DNA from: Fragilaria crotonensis
Lineage: Eukaryota > Bacillariophyta > Fragilariophyceae > Fragilariales > Fragilariaceae
Assembly: GCA_022925895.1 (NCBI GenBank)
Contig: JAKSYS010000008.1
Coordinates: 245,269-309,268 of the forward strand
Direction of reading: 5' to 3'
Length of the DNA stretch: 64,000 bases
Below the pieces are notes generated by a model. It saw only the letters and a program-made list of their open reading frames with translations, searched no databases and was not told the origin of the DNA. Positions 9,965-19,835 of the stretch are shown here, piece by piece; within the stretch, counting starts at the first letter, position 1; every line of letters begins with the position of its first letter. The position numbers and the translations under genes are program-made.

Positions 9965-11485
9965 TCAATTTGGACCGATTTCAGAGTTTTCTCCAACCTG
10001 AATCTCGTCGCCAAATTCGCGACGCGAAGAAAGTTGAGCATGTTCCTCGAGAATTTCTGCAATATCAAACATTTCACGTTTTCTGGCAATGTCGAGAGCT
10101 GTGGATCCTGCCGAATCTTTTACATTCAAATTTACATTGTCGTGCTCCAACAACGCGCGGATCACGTCAATATGATTCCCATAGGTTGCCAAGATGAGTG
10201 CTGTATTCCCGTATGACACTTGAACATTGACATCGACCTTATTGTGCTTCGCCAACTCTCGAATAGCATCCCAGCGACCCCGCTTGCAAGCCCATGCGAA
10301 TGCAGTGAAGCCATTTATGTCTTCTACATTCACCTTCACATCATCTCGCCGTAACAATTCTCGTGCAACCTCCAAATTGCGATTCACAGACGCCACGATA
10401 AGTGCTGTACGACCATGTTTTTCTCGGGCATTAGCATCTACATTCTTGTGCTTCAACAACTCAAGCGCTATCTCTGACATTCCAAGGAGGATCGCAGTAA
10501 TGAGGGCTGTGCAACCAGCTTTTTCTTTGGCATTGACATCCAAACTCTCGACCTTCAACAGCTCACGAACAACCTTCATATGGCCACGACAGCTTGCGAT
10601 GATGAGTGGTGTGCGACCAAAGCTGTCCTTGGTATTGACTCCTACGGCATAATCGTATCTCAACAACTCGCGAACCACCTCAACATGACCCTTTCTACTG
10701 GCGACGAAGAGTGCAGTACCACTAGCGATGTGCCCTGCATTTGCAACAACCTCGACATGTTTCAACAAGTTACGAACAACCTCTGAACGCCCGTTCGTAC
10801 TAGCTCCGATAAGGGCCGTGACGCCATCGTCGCGTTCAGCATTCACATTTACATCCTTGTGACGCAATAACTCGCGAACAACCTTCAAATGGCCTCTTTT
10901 ACTTGCAAAGATCAATGCAGTGCCAACACCCTTATCTCCAGCATTCAAATCGATCGCATCACGTTTCAAGAGCTCGCGAACAATCTGCCAATTACCATCA
11001 TAGCTCGCCGTCATGAGGGCTGTGATACCATTCTTATCCTTGGCATTCACGTCCACATTCACGTGCTCCAAAAGGGCACGAAGCATCACGCAATGACGCA
11101 TCTTGCTGGCCGTGAGGAGGGCAGTGCAACCCTCATCATTTTTGGCATTCACATCCACGTTCACATGGTTCAATAGCTCGCGAACAATGTCAACATGGCG
11201 CCGACGGCATGCCTCCAAGAGTGGTGTGCTCCCAATGTGATTGTTTGCATTCTGACTGATACCATGGCATCTGCAACAATGCCGGGCACTACAGTGGTTG
11301 CTCGTCCTTGTGGGGGCCGTGTCGCTGACACTACCATGTTTGTAATTCACATCAGCCCCCATTTCTAGCATTTTACGGACTTGATCAAGATTGCCATTCC
11401 TGCAATTCACGAACAGAGCCACGTTCAGCTTGTGCCGACGAAGCCAAACATCGCGCTGGTCGCCGGTTTGGATGATGGATTCCAT
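9965..11485 (-). CDS. type A ankyrin-repeat protein, 506 aa
   Basis: The start is the ATG at 11485 (MESIIQTGDQRDVW), matching the N-terminus of relatives; the frame is open 22 codons further upstream but that part is promoter sequence in other copies. The cap ends GADVNYKHG (residues 40-50). Twelve 34-residue repeats follow, and the ending is complete: AWACKRGRWDAIREL, TALILATYGNHIDVI, SAGSTALDIARKREMFDIAE, LEEHAQLSSRREFGDE. It has the same repeat architecture as the gene at 35303. Intact, and probably functional as a protein-binding scaffold; the partner is unknown. It has the conserved A promoter block but no divergent B gene. Confidence 0.88.
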   Translation of the reverse strand: MESIIQTGDQRDVWLRRHKLNVALFVNCRNGNLDQVRKMLEMGADVNYKHGSVSDTAPTRTSNHCSARHCCRCHGISQNANNHIGSTPLLEACRRRHVDIVRELLNHVNVDVNAKNDEGCTALLTASKMRHCVMLRALLEHVNVDVNAKDKNGITALMTASYDGNWQIVRELLKRDAIDLNAGDKGVGTALIFASKRGHLKVVRELLRHKDVNVNAERDDGVTALIGASTNGRSEVVRNLLKHVEVVANAGHIASGTALFVASRKGHVEVVRELLRYDYAVGVNTKDSFGRTPLIIASCRGHMKVVRELLKVESLDVNAKEKAGCTALITAILLGMSEIALELLKHKNVDANAREKHGRTALIVASVNRNLEVARELLRRDDVKVNVEDINGFTAFAWACKRGRWDAIRELAKHNKVDVNVQVSYGNTALILATYGNHIDVIRALLEHDNVNLNVKDSAGSTALDIARKREMFDIAEILEEHAQLSSRREFGDEIQVGENSEIGPN

Positions 11486-11775
11486 GATAAGGATGACAAT
11501 GATCTGTTCTGGCAGGACTCGATTCCGAATTGTGGTCCCGCCGAAAAGCATTGTAGTTCAAATGCTAGCAGGCAATACCACGATTTCCGTTAGGCGTCTT
11601 CGAATGCTACAGTTGAAGAATACTCATACACACAGTAAATTGCCGTTCGACGATCCGTTCCGGCAAACTGCCGAGAAAGCCGATTCTCGTCACGCCGTCC
11701 CTGCCAACATGTTTTGCACTCTGTTTCAACGCACAAAAGCGAGGAACTCGAAAGTCTGAGTGCCCGTATGTGCCT
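11486..11775 (-). promoter_or_regulatory. type A promoter block
   Basis: Shared with the other type A upstream regions: TCCGAATTGTGGTC near 11523, GTTAGGCGTCTTCGAATG, GATCCGTTCCGGCAAACTGC, and GCGAGGAACTCGAAAGTCTG (11741-11760), the plus-strand form of the conserved motif. Confidence 0.55.
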
Positions 11776-13069
11776 TTTGGTGTCTTTAATATTTTGTTGT
11801 TGGAGGCGCAGGTGACCAGCTTATATGTGTTGGTGGATCGTGATTGCCGATCACCATTCACCATACCGGTGATGCATATTGTTGCTTCACGCGAGTGTAG
11901 TCCTCAACCGATATTGTACCAGTGTTCTTTCCTGTCAAAAATTGAGATTTCTGTCCAACGAACGGTATGATAGCAGATACCGGTTTTGGTACGATACGTG
12001 ACGGCTCCGCTCGTTGCGAACGTCCCAGCCAATATATATCACATTGCTGCGTCTTCAAAGCGTGCCAATGTATAACAAGCACATGGTCGGCATTTTGAAT
12101 CGACGCAGTTCCAATAGTGCGCTTCAGATGTTTTTTAGAAACTCATCCAAAGCAGCGCCACGTGGTTGCTTTCAAGAGATTCGGGAAGAAAAATCCAATT
12201 CATCATATTTTCGTGCCGGAGGATCGCAGAACTTGTCAAACCTTGTAGGGCTGGACCGCGGCACAGCCGCTGTCGTAACAGTTGGAAACTAGTTTTGTCG
12301 AGTTCGAGATCACTTGCATCATCTTCTCCCTCATTGAAACGATCATGTCGATGCAAGGTGTCCTTTGTGCTCCCCATGGAGAATTCGCCGCACATTGTTG
12401 AACGGAAATCAGCTCGGTTTCTTGCAACAGATCCGGCTTCCTTGATGGCAAGGAGGACATCTGGGGAATTCGGCTTGGTTCCTTTTTGACATAATTTGTT
12501 GGATCCATGGAAAATCCAAAAATTTGTATTTTCGCGGAAGTTTTTGAGCTTCATGCGCAATAAGACGTTTCCGCGTATACCATATCTGTCTGGACTCTGG
12601 ACATTTACCGTGCTCGTCCAGTGAATGCCATTGGACTACCTGGTACTAGTACTAGTACCGTGATATGTGTCGGTGGTTCACATGAAACGCACATGCATCG
12701 ATTCTACGACGGCATCCTCTACCCACTTCCCACCCACTGCCAGTATCCTGTCTCAGCAAGTCTACTCGCCGAAGGAATCGTTCTTATTCGAGCCTGCCAT
12801 TAGTAGTGACTATTCAATACAAAGTACTGTATTCGGTGGAGGACGAGCCGTCGCATCCCATTTGTACAGATCTTATCTATTCGACAACATTTCAGCCCCT
12901 CCACGCTTGATTAGTGAAATATAAAAATACTGTCCTGGTTTGCAGCTACTTGATGCTCTATTCTAAATAAAAGCGCGCGATCCTCAAGTCGTGTTCCAAA
13001 GAAATGCGGTGCTCAAGATTTTCTCCGTGCCACCCCATGGCAATTAGCGGCGATTCTAGAGTCCCCACA
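11776..13069. other. intergenic, unassigned, ending in type A 3' flank
   Basis: A minus-strand frame at 12135-12560 encodes acidic sequence (FNEGEDDASDLELDK) but I recognise no family and see no clear start. Positions 12800-13020 match the 3' flank of other type A genes. GTAC-rich tracts lie at 12640-12660. Confidence 0.35.
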
Positions 13070-13216
13070 GACCCGCAAACCTCGCCAAATTCGTGACGCG
13101 ACAAAAGTTGACCATGCGCCTCCAGAATTCATGCGATATCGAGCCTAACAGCATGTCACGATTCCTGGCAACGTCTAGAGCTATGGATCCTGCCCCACAA
13201 CCACCTTGTTGTGCTC
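13070..13216 (-). pseudogene. lost C-terminal tail of the type A gene at 13217
   Basis: After the TAA at 13217 a shifted minus-strand frame still reads HGQLLSRHEFGE, equivalent to the normal type A ending. The stop and the deletion next to it are at the same place as in the gene at 1729, so both copies descend from one already broken ancestor or have exchanged sequence. Confidence 0.6.
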
Positions 13217-16051
13217 TTACAAGTCGCGGTCCACATCAATATGATTTCCCAAGCCAAGGGTTGTCCAGATCCCCTCTGACACGTGGACATTGACATCGAC
13301 CTTATCGTGCGTCAGAAACTCACGAACAACATCCAAGTGGTCACGACAGCTGGCCCATGCCAATGCAGCGCAGCCTCTCTTGTCTTCTGCATTTGCATCC
13401 ACATCGTCCCGTCGTAACAACTCGCGCACAACCTCCAAATGGCCATTCATGCTCGCCACGACAAGGGCTGTGCAACCATCATCTTCTCGGGCGTTCACAT
13501 CAACATTCTTGTGCTTCAACAACTCACGAACAACCGCTGCTTTGCCATGCAGGCTTGCCGTGATCAGGGATGTGCAACCAGCTTTGTCTTTAGCATTCAC
13601 ATCCAAACTCTCGACATTCAACAACCTGCGGACAACCTCCACATGGCCACGCCGGCTTGCCACGATGAGCGCCGTGCGGCCATATTTGTCCATGGCGTTC
13701 ATGTGCACCACGTCATCGTACGTCAACAACTCAAGAACCACCTCCACATGTCCCCTTTGACAGGCAAAATAGAGTGCTGTGCCTCGAGCCGTTTGCCCTG
13801 CTTGCGCAACAACCTCGTCATGTTTCAACAACTCACAAACAATAGCTGAATGTCCGTTCACACTAGCTGTAATGAGAGCCGTGACGCCATTTTCACGTTC
13901 AGCATTCACGTTTACACTAGCGTGACCCAATAAATCGCAAACGACATCCAAAAAGCCCGCTTTACTCGCAAAGATCAATGCGGTGCCAACACCCTTGTCT
14001 CCAGCGTTCACATCGATCGCGTCGTGTTTCAATAGATCTCGAATAACCTGCCAATGGCAATCACGGCAGGCCGCTATGAGGGCCGTGGAACCATCTGTAT
14101 CTGTGCTATTGACATCCACATTTCCGTGCTCTAATAAAATACGAACCATCTCTGAACGGCCGGAGCGGCTTGCCGCTATGAGCGCTGTCACGCCATCTTT
14201 ATCTTTGGCATTCACATCAACAGTGTTGCGCTTCAACAACTCGCAAACAACCTCCGACAGCCCATTACGGCTTGCCGCGATGAGGGCTGTGGAACAATCG
14301 TTATCCTTGATACTCACATCCACATTGTCGCACATCAATATCATGTTGACCACCTCTACATGAAAGTTTCTGATTGCCACGATCAGGGCCGTGGAGCCAT
14401 CTGTCTCTGTGGCATTCACATCCACATTGCCGTGCTCCAATAGAATACGAACCACCTCCAAACGGCCGGAGCGGCTTGCCGTAATGAGCGCTGTCAAGCC
14501 ATCCTTATCTTTGGCATTCACATCAACATTATTGCGCTTCAACAACTCGCAAACAACCTCCGACAGCCCATTACGGCTTGCAGCAGCGATGAGTGTTGTG
14601 GAACCATCACTATCCTTGATACTCACATCCACATTGTCGTGCGTCAATAGCAAGTGAACCACCTCTAAATGACAGTCCCTGATCGCCACGATGAGGGCTG
14701 TGGAACCACTTATCTCTTTGGCATTCACATCCACATTGCCATGTTCCAATAGAATACGAACCACCTCTGAACGGCCAGAGCGGCTTGCCGCAATGAGCGC
14801 TGTCACGCCGTCTTTATCGTTGCCATTCACATCAATAGTGTTGCGCTTCAACACCTCGCAAACAACCTCCGACAGGCCATTACGGCTTGCCGCGATGAGG
14901 GCTGTGGAACCATCATTATCCTTGATACCCACATCCACAATGTCGTGCGTCAATAGCAAGTGAACCACCTCTAAATGACAATTCTTAATCGCCGCGATGA
15001 GGGCTGTGGAACCATTTGTCTCTGTGGCATTCACATCCACATTCTCGCGCGTCAATAGCTCACGCACAAACTCCAAACGGCCGGAGCGGCTTGCCACGAT
15101 GAGGGCTGTGACACCATCTTTAAGTTTGGTATTAACATCCACATTCGAGTGCTTCAATAACTCATGGACAACCTCGGAATGGCCATTACAGGTTGCCGCG
15201 AGCAGGGCTGTGAAACCATCTTTATCTGTGGCATTCATATCCGCGTTTTCGTTCATCAATAGTGCGCGAACCACTTCCGAAAGTCCTTTCCTGCTCGCCT
15301 CGATGAGGGCTGTGCAACCATCAGTGGTTTTGGCATTCACATCCGAATTCTCGCGCATCAATAGCTCGCGAACAATGTCAGCTTTGCCTCTACGACTAGC
15401 CGCAATGAGGGCTGTGACACCTTTGTTATCCTTGATATTGACATTCATGTTGTCGTGCTTCAATAGCAAATGAACCACCTCTCCATGATCGTTCCTGCTC
15501 GCAGTTATAAGAGCTGTGCAGCCATCAGTGGCTTGGGCATTCACATCCAAATTCTCGCGCATGAGTAGCTCGCGAACAACGTCAGCATTGCCACTACGGC
15601 ATGCAGCGATGAGGGCTGTGCAACCATTTCTGTCCTGGACATGCACATCCACACTATCGTGCCCCAACAGCACTTGCACCAGCTGTACAGAACGGTTCCT
15701 GATCGCCACGATGAGGGCTGTGGCACCATGATCATTTTCGGCGTTCACGTCCACGTTCTCGTGCTTCAATAATTCGCGAACAATGTCAGCATGGCCGCAA
15801 CGGCATGCCTCCAAGAGAGGCGTCTCGCCCAGGCCACTGGGAAAATCCCAGGGATTTTCGTAGTTCCTGGGCATGGTGTGGGCTGTGTTGCTGGCGTTAC
15901 CATGTTTGTAATTGACATCGGCCCCCTTTTGTAGCGTTTCACGGACTTGATCGAGATTGCCTTTCCTGCAATTCTCGAACAAAATCGTGTTCAACTTGTG
16001 TTGGCGAAGCCAAGCGTCGAGTTGCTCGTCAGTTTGGATGATGAATTCCAT
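13217..16051 (-). CDS. type A ankyrin-repeat protein, 944 aa, 25 repeats
   Basis: The ATG at 16051 opens MEFIIQTDEQLDAW. The cap ends GADVNYKHGN. Twenty-five 34-residue repeats follow, the largest single-copy array here. Repeats 9-17 are three tandem copies of a three-repeat unit: one repeat with STALIAAI and CHLEVVHLLL, one with NGLSEVVCE, one with GRSEVVRILLEHGNVDVN. Repeat 13 carries one extra residue. The C-terminus is cut by a TAA after DVDRDL where relatives continue for two more repeats. The fold should still cap on repeat 25. Divergent to the B gene at 19836, with a transposon lying between. Confidence 0.86.
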   Translation of the reverse strand: MEFIIQTDEQLDAWLRQHKLNTILFENCRKGNLDQVRETLQKGADVNYKHGNASNTAHTMPRNYENPWDFPSGLGETPLLEACRCGHADIVRELLKHENVDVNAENDHGATALIVAIRNRSVQLVQVLLGHDSVDVHVQDRNGCTALIAACRSGNADVVRELLMRENLDVNAQATDGCTALITASRNDHGEVVHLLLKHDNMNVNIKDNKGVTALIAASRRGKADIVRELLMRENSDVNAKTTDGCTALIEASRKGLSEVVRALLMNENADMNATDKDGFTALLAATCNGHSEVVHELLKHSNVDVNTKLKDGVTALIVASRSGRLEFVRELLTRENVDVNATETNGSTALIAAIKNCHLEVVHLLLTHDIVDVGIKDNDGSTALIAASRNGLSEVVCEVLKRNTIDVNGNDKDGVTALIAASRSGRSEVVRILLEHGNVDVNAKEISGSTALIVAIRDCHLEVVHLLLTHDNVDVSIKDSDGSTTLIAAASRNGLSEVVCELLKRNNVDVNAKDKDGLTALITASRSGRLEVVRILLEHGNVDVNATETDGSTALIVAIRNFHVEVVNMILMCDNVDVSIKDNDCSTALIAASRNGLSEVVCELLKRNTVDVNAKDKDGVTALIAASRSGRSEMVRILLEHGNVDVNSTDTDGSTALIAACRDCHWQVIRDLLKHDAIDVNAGDKGVGTALIFASKAGFLDVVCDLLGHASVNVNAERENGVTALITASVNGHSAIVCELLKHDEVVAQAGQTARGTALYFACQRGHVEVVLELLTYDDVVHMNAMDKYGRTALIVASRRGHVEVVRRLLNVESLDVNAKDKAGCTSLITASLHGKAAVVRELLKHKNVDVNAREDDGCTALVVASMNGHLEVVRELLRRDDVDANAEDKRGCAALAWASCRDHLDVVREFLTHDKVDVNVHVSEGIWTTLGLGNHIDVDRDL
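14080..15062 (-). repeat. 306-bp higher-order tandem repeat inside the ankyrin array
   Basis: Three successive copies of a three-repeat block recur with a period of about 306 bp. For example, the gagggc(t/c)gtggaacca element recurs near 14089, 14391, 14697 and 15000. One copy has a 3-bp insertion (the extra Ala codon near 14583). The gene at 1729 has a single copy of the same block, so the others arose by expansion. Confidence 0.8.
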
Positions 16052-16350
16052 GACGATAATGATAATGTGTTCTGAAAGGAATCAAGTCCGAATTGTGGTC
16101 CGCCAAAAAGTATTGTAGTACAGTACTGATAAAAGGAAGCGCAAGGCCAGTCGCATGGAAGTAGGCTCCGTTCACGATTCACGTTAGGTTTCTTCCAACG
16201 TTCTATTCGAAGCATACTCATACCCACATACATTGCCGATCGATGAATACTCCGTTCAGGCAAACTGCCTATAGCCAATTCTCCTGACACCGTGTCTCTC
16301 CTTTCCCCACATGTTTAACACTCGGGACACAGCACGTCTGAGCGATGGTC
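16052..16350 (-). promoter_or_regulatory. type A promoter block
   Basis: Matches other A upstream regions: CCGAATTGTGGTCCGCC (about 16088), TTCACGATTCACGTTAGG, CTCCGTTCAGGCAAACTGCC, CCCCACATGTTTAACACTCG, then a degenerate CACGTCTGAGCGATGG in place of the usual GAAAGTCTGAGTGATG. Confidence 0.5.
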
Positions 16351-16747
16351 ATGTGTCATGTGGCGTTGCATCATTGTTTATATGTTGATCCTGGAGGCGA
16401 CGTGAAGTATTTGATGTCAAACAACAGAATCTGCTGCGGTACCACTATGTAAGATCTGGAATATCCGGCAAATGACGGTTTTAGACTGCAACGAAAATAG
16501 CTTTATTTATTGTTTGTCGTTAAGTACTGCAGAATGTCCTCTGTCCTCCGACTATACTGCAGCGGATGTATGATTTCTATAATACATGCACTTGAGGTTT
16601 GTACATATATACGTTCCGTATGCTATGATATATACACATACATGATTACGTACACAATGAAATATACAATAACCCACTAACGTATACTGTAGTACGAACT
16701 CCACCCTCCACGGGTAAACACATACAGTGCCCCTACTGCAATACACA

Positions 16748-17680
16748 ATGGCAGACGTTTTGTCGTGTCTTCACATTGAACATGGTCGTCTGCTGTTCAT
16801 TGCAGCCGACAACGTTTCGATCAAGCTGCACACGCTGAACATCCTTCCTAGAGAGAATTAGAACCTTGCGAATCAAGTCATTGAAGCGCTTCGTCAGCTG
16901 TCGGCAATGAACCTAATTTTAATACCACATGGACACTGGTCGTCTCGCAACACGATGAGAGGTGGTTCGTACTGAAAACTGCAGCGTCCAACTATGCGCG
17001 GTTGATGCGGGTAATGCTACGTCATGTTGGCATGCTACAGGCTTTTTGATATCATGTTGAGTAATTTCTTCCAATTTGTTATAACCTCCAAACGCCGGTG
17101 ACATTGATATGATTGATACACATCGACGAGTCAGTATCTCCTTGTTATTAACTTGGGTCCAGTTTCAGCTTAATTTCGCTGGTGTCGCTCACGCAAACTT
17201 CAAAATCAGTATTGGCATTCAGAATTGTTTCGTCGAGTTGAGTAAGGATGACTTGATCATTCCGGTACAATTAGCTGTCGCAAAATCGCAGCAAGTGTCG
17301 GATACCTTTCGATGGCTCTGCCGCCCAGAGTGTTTTTGATTCTCGCTTGAGGGACGTACCGACTCATGGGATACGCAAGCCACAGGCACAATCGACAAAA
17401 ACACAAACTTCGGTCGCGGAATCTCGCGGATGTTATTCACATTACGCCTGAGACTCTGATCAAGATCGATCAAGATCAGGATGTACACAATGGCGAATTG
17501 AGGAGGAATGTTGACAATCCGATGTCATGCCCATTGTTGAAGATTGCCATGATATCATGACCAAATGTGAAACTATGGCAGTGTTGCATTTGGATGATGG
17601 GACAGATTCAACGCCTTAAGGGACCTTCCTTCGTCAACCACCCTGCACCCACGGACATATTACCTGTGCCTTTGCCTTTG
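16748..17680 (+). pseudogene. decayed gene of unknown function
   Basis: From the ATG at 16748 the plus strand reads MADVLSCLHIEHGRLLFIAA and on to LHTLNILPREN before a stop. The same frame then continues as NLANQVIEALRQLSAMNLIL, suggesting a broken coding sequence. Positions 17150-17680 match 61770-62330 in patches (for example CTTCGGTCGCGGAATCTCGC against CTACGGTCGCGGCATTTCGT), so two decayed copies exist in the window. I do not recognise the family. Confidence 0.3.
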
Positions 17681-18050
17681 CCTTCAAGCGTTCCGTCTCT
17701 ATTCCAGTGAGATAGATTCAAGCTACTCTACCACCACCTCAAGAGCAGATACGAAAGGCGACGTATGCTATCATTCTCTTTTCTACAAACGTCAAACCTC
17801 GTGTGGACACAATCTGACTGTATAGACCTTCCTACTGGTGTCCATCACAGTGTAACAGTGTCAGTACAGGTCGTGAATGGCACTGGACACTGGACAGGCA
17901 GTTTCACTTGCGGGTGCGGTACTTGTACCAGCTACTAGACTACTTGTATGATATATTTTCTACGTCGAAGGGATTTGAATGTTGATCGGGTTCCTGTGTC
18001 GTCAATTCATACACACTTCGTACGTCTTGAAGCAAAATGGTTCATACATT
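17681..18050. other. intergenic, nothing recognised
   Basis: There is no supported gene between the decayed sequence and the left end of the Harbinger-like element. A short GTAC-like tract lies at 17920-17945. Confidence 0.4.
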
Positions 18051-18072
18051 GGAACGATCCCAAAACCTCAAA
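18051..18072 (+). repeat. left terminal inverted repeat of Harbinger-like element
   Basis: Reverse-complement partner of 19600-19621 with one mismatch; preceded by ATT. Confidence 0.8.
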
Positions 18073-18360
18073 CACCTATAATTTTCAGGTACCAAATACC
18101 CAAATCATCTTTTTTTTTGGCGGGATGCGATTTTTTTCAATTCTTCGCGCCAGAAATGGGCGACAGTCAAATCCCCAAAAACACAAATTCTTGTCAAACT
18201 CAAATTGAGGTTGACCAGAATTTGGTCATGATACCCAGAACCTCAAATTTCCGTTCACGTTCAAGTCTACGGACAAAAACATACCAGCTTCTTTCGAAAC
18301 GCACAGAGCTCTCAACACAAGAATCAGAAGTTTTCACACTGCAATTCATCGCATCCTCTC

Positions 18361-18645
18361 ATGCCTCCCAGGAAGAAGAGAGGCCTGGGCTTCTCCCAAA
18401 CGGAGCTGGACTCCCTCCTTGATGTCATTGAAGAGATTCTACCCATTGGAATGGGAGAATGGGATGATGTTGAAAGGCAGCATCACAGTATGTACCCTGA
18501 CCGTGATAGGAGCCGAGATGCCTTGCGCCGAAAGTTTGCAAAGCTTTATCTTGAGAAGACTCCAACTGGAGACCCAAACTGTCCTCCAGATGTGAGAAGA
18601 GCGAAGAGAATCTACGAATTGATTAAAAACAAGACAGACTGTTGA
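18361..18645 (+). CDS. DUF6818-like SANT/Myb DNA-binding protein of the transposon, 94 aa
   Basis: The ATG at 18361 opens MPPRKKRGLGFSQTELDSLL. The pattern (basic start, SQTELDSLLDVIEEILPIG, WDDVERQH, YPDRDRSRDALRRKFAKLY, PTGDPNCPPDVRRAKRI) fits the DUF6818-type SANT/Myb domain known from stramenopile proteins. In Harbinger elements the Myb-like partner binds the ends and brings the transposase to the nucleus and to DNA (family knowledge). The frame ends soon after the domain at LIKNKTDC, so it is either a minimal protein or C-terminally cut by the same internal deletion that removed part of the transposase. Confidence 0.65.
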   Translation: MPPRKKRGLGFSQTELDSLLDVIEEILPIGMGEWDDVERQHHSMYPDRDRSRDALRRKFAKLYLEKTPTGDPNCPPDVRRAKRIYELIKNKTDC

Positions 18646-19362
18646 CTGAATGGCCCGCATCCCCCACTCGGCAGATTGCCGCATAGCAGTTGCTTCCCTG
18701 TTCATTCTAACACCTCTGGCAAACTCAGCAACATTATTGGCAGCAGGATCCTGTTGACTCCCTAATAACTGCCTGATAAGTTCTGATATTTTCAATGCTG
18801 GGAATCCCGATGGCTGAAAGTGGCTCATTTTTTAAGAACCTCAACTAAAATTCGTCGACCGAACCGAAGGTAGAGGCTGACGGACGTTGCAGTCATCCCA
18901 AAGATAGTAATCTGCAGCACCATACTTGAGCCCCTTGTCCTGGTCCATGCAAGACACATACCAAGGCAGTCTGTTGCTTTCATCATCCTTGGTCGTCCTC
19001 CTCGGTTGATCACCTGATCATTGTGAATTGCAATGATTGAACCATCAGCGGAACCAAAAAGGTGAATGCGTATCATACAACTCACTCAACTTAGGCAACA
19101 ACCAATTGAATACTTCAAAGGTTAAGCCTGTCAAGGTAATTAACGCCTGATCATTACCTGAGTTGAACAGCGTTTTCCACGCACTTTGAGAAGCGTCTTG
19201 AAGCGAAACACGAGGAATACGACGTTGGCGCAATCGGCGCTGCAGTGACCCGAGATTCTTTAGGAACTTCTTCCGATACCTTGAATGGACTTGAAATGAA
19301 TTCTTCTTGGTTTCTCTGCGGTAGAGAAGGAAGAGCAGCATCATGTCAATGTCATCCAGCAT
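18646..19362 (-). pseudogene. Harbinger-type DDE transposase, frameshifted and internally deleted
   Basis: The minus-strand coding sequence starts at 19362 (MLDDIDMMLLFLLYRRETKK). It continues through LTGLTFEVFNWLLPKLSELY, then after a frameshift near 19045-19060 through NRGGRPRMMKATDCLGMCLA and TRTRGS, then after another shift near 18828 through EPLSAIGIPSIENIRTYQAV. These are the regions that precede the catalytic core in this transposase type. The sequence then jumps to RQSAEWGMRAIQ, which lies close to the C-terminus in relatives. The core with the catalytic acids is missing, so the gene cannot be active. Confidence 0.65.
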
Positions 19363-19599
19363 GGTGGAGATGAGGTACTAACAGCAGCGGAGCACAGGTG
19401 CGGTGGATTGTCTGGTGTTCTTGGATGGTAAAATTAATACTCGTGTTTCGAGTTTTAGGATTCTACGTATGATATCACACCATTTCCTCAAAACACTGTT
19501 TTTCATTTTACATGTGTTAGTGTAACATGTATTGCATGTCGTACACATGGAAAACATGACTTCAATACATGTACAACGGAAGAAATGGCTATTTGAGAA

Positions 19600-19621
19600 T
19601 TTGAGGTTTTGGGATCGCTCC
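19600..19621 (-). repeat. right terminal inverted repeat of Harbinger-like element
   Basis: Reverse-complement partner of 18051-18072; followed by ATT. Confidence 0.8.
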
Positions 19622-19624
19622 ATT

Positions 19625-19835
19625 TTTCAATCGGGCCTCGCAATTATCTTTGGTGCGTCTCGTTCACTTCAAACACGGAGTACAGGAACAACATCACATG
19701 TGAGAACTTTTTTACTGAGAACGCCCACAAATTATTCGATTGAGATACTCCGTACTACCTCGTTTATTGCCTTTACAGTTTTGGTATTGTCGCTTGATCA
19801 TGAGTATCCCTTCTTCGAACGAGAATACAATAGCA
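19625..19835 (+). promoter_or_regulatory. type B leader
   Basis: Positions 19741-19835 match the leaders of other B genes: GAGATACTC, ATTGTCGCTTGATCAT, then CTTCGAACGAGAATACAATA. The ATG at 19800 lies inside this shared leader (ATT in the copy at 33029), which argues for the downstream ATG at 19836 as the real start. Confidence 0.5.

Larger units (their letters stand above)
18051..19621. mobile_element. PIF/Harbinger-like DNA transposon, internally deleted
   Basis: Terminal inverted repeats of 22 bp (18051-18072 and 19600-19621; GGA[A/G]CGATCCCAAAACCT, one mismatch) are flanked by ATT on both sides (18048-18050 and 19622-19624), a 3-bp target duplication as Harbinger elements make. Inside are a complete SANT/Myb-like gene on plus and a broken DDE transposase on minus, in convergent order, the usual two-gene plan of the superfamily. 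The transposase has lost its central catalytic part, so the copy is non-autonomous. It lies in the shared upstream region of the A gene at 13217 and the B gene at 19836. Confidence 0.8.

Noticed and set aside
14080-15062. Regular spacing suggestive of a CRISPR-like array
   Set aside because: The repeats are translated 102-bp ankyrin units within an open frame, not short repeats with unique spacers, and the DNA is eukaryotic.
13290-15731. Long open frames on the plus strand opposite type A genes, rich in NNSRTTSKWP-like repeats
   Set aside because: They mirror the ankyrin codons in antisense: the 102-bp period and codon bias keep stops rare. They have no independent start, conservation or domain.
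17948-18422. Plus-strand frames running into the SANT/Myb gene
   Set aside because: They cross the transposon left end and use a different frame from the gene at 18361; not supported.
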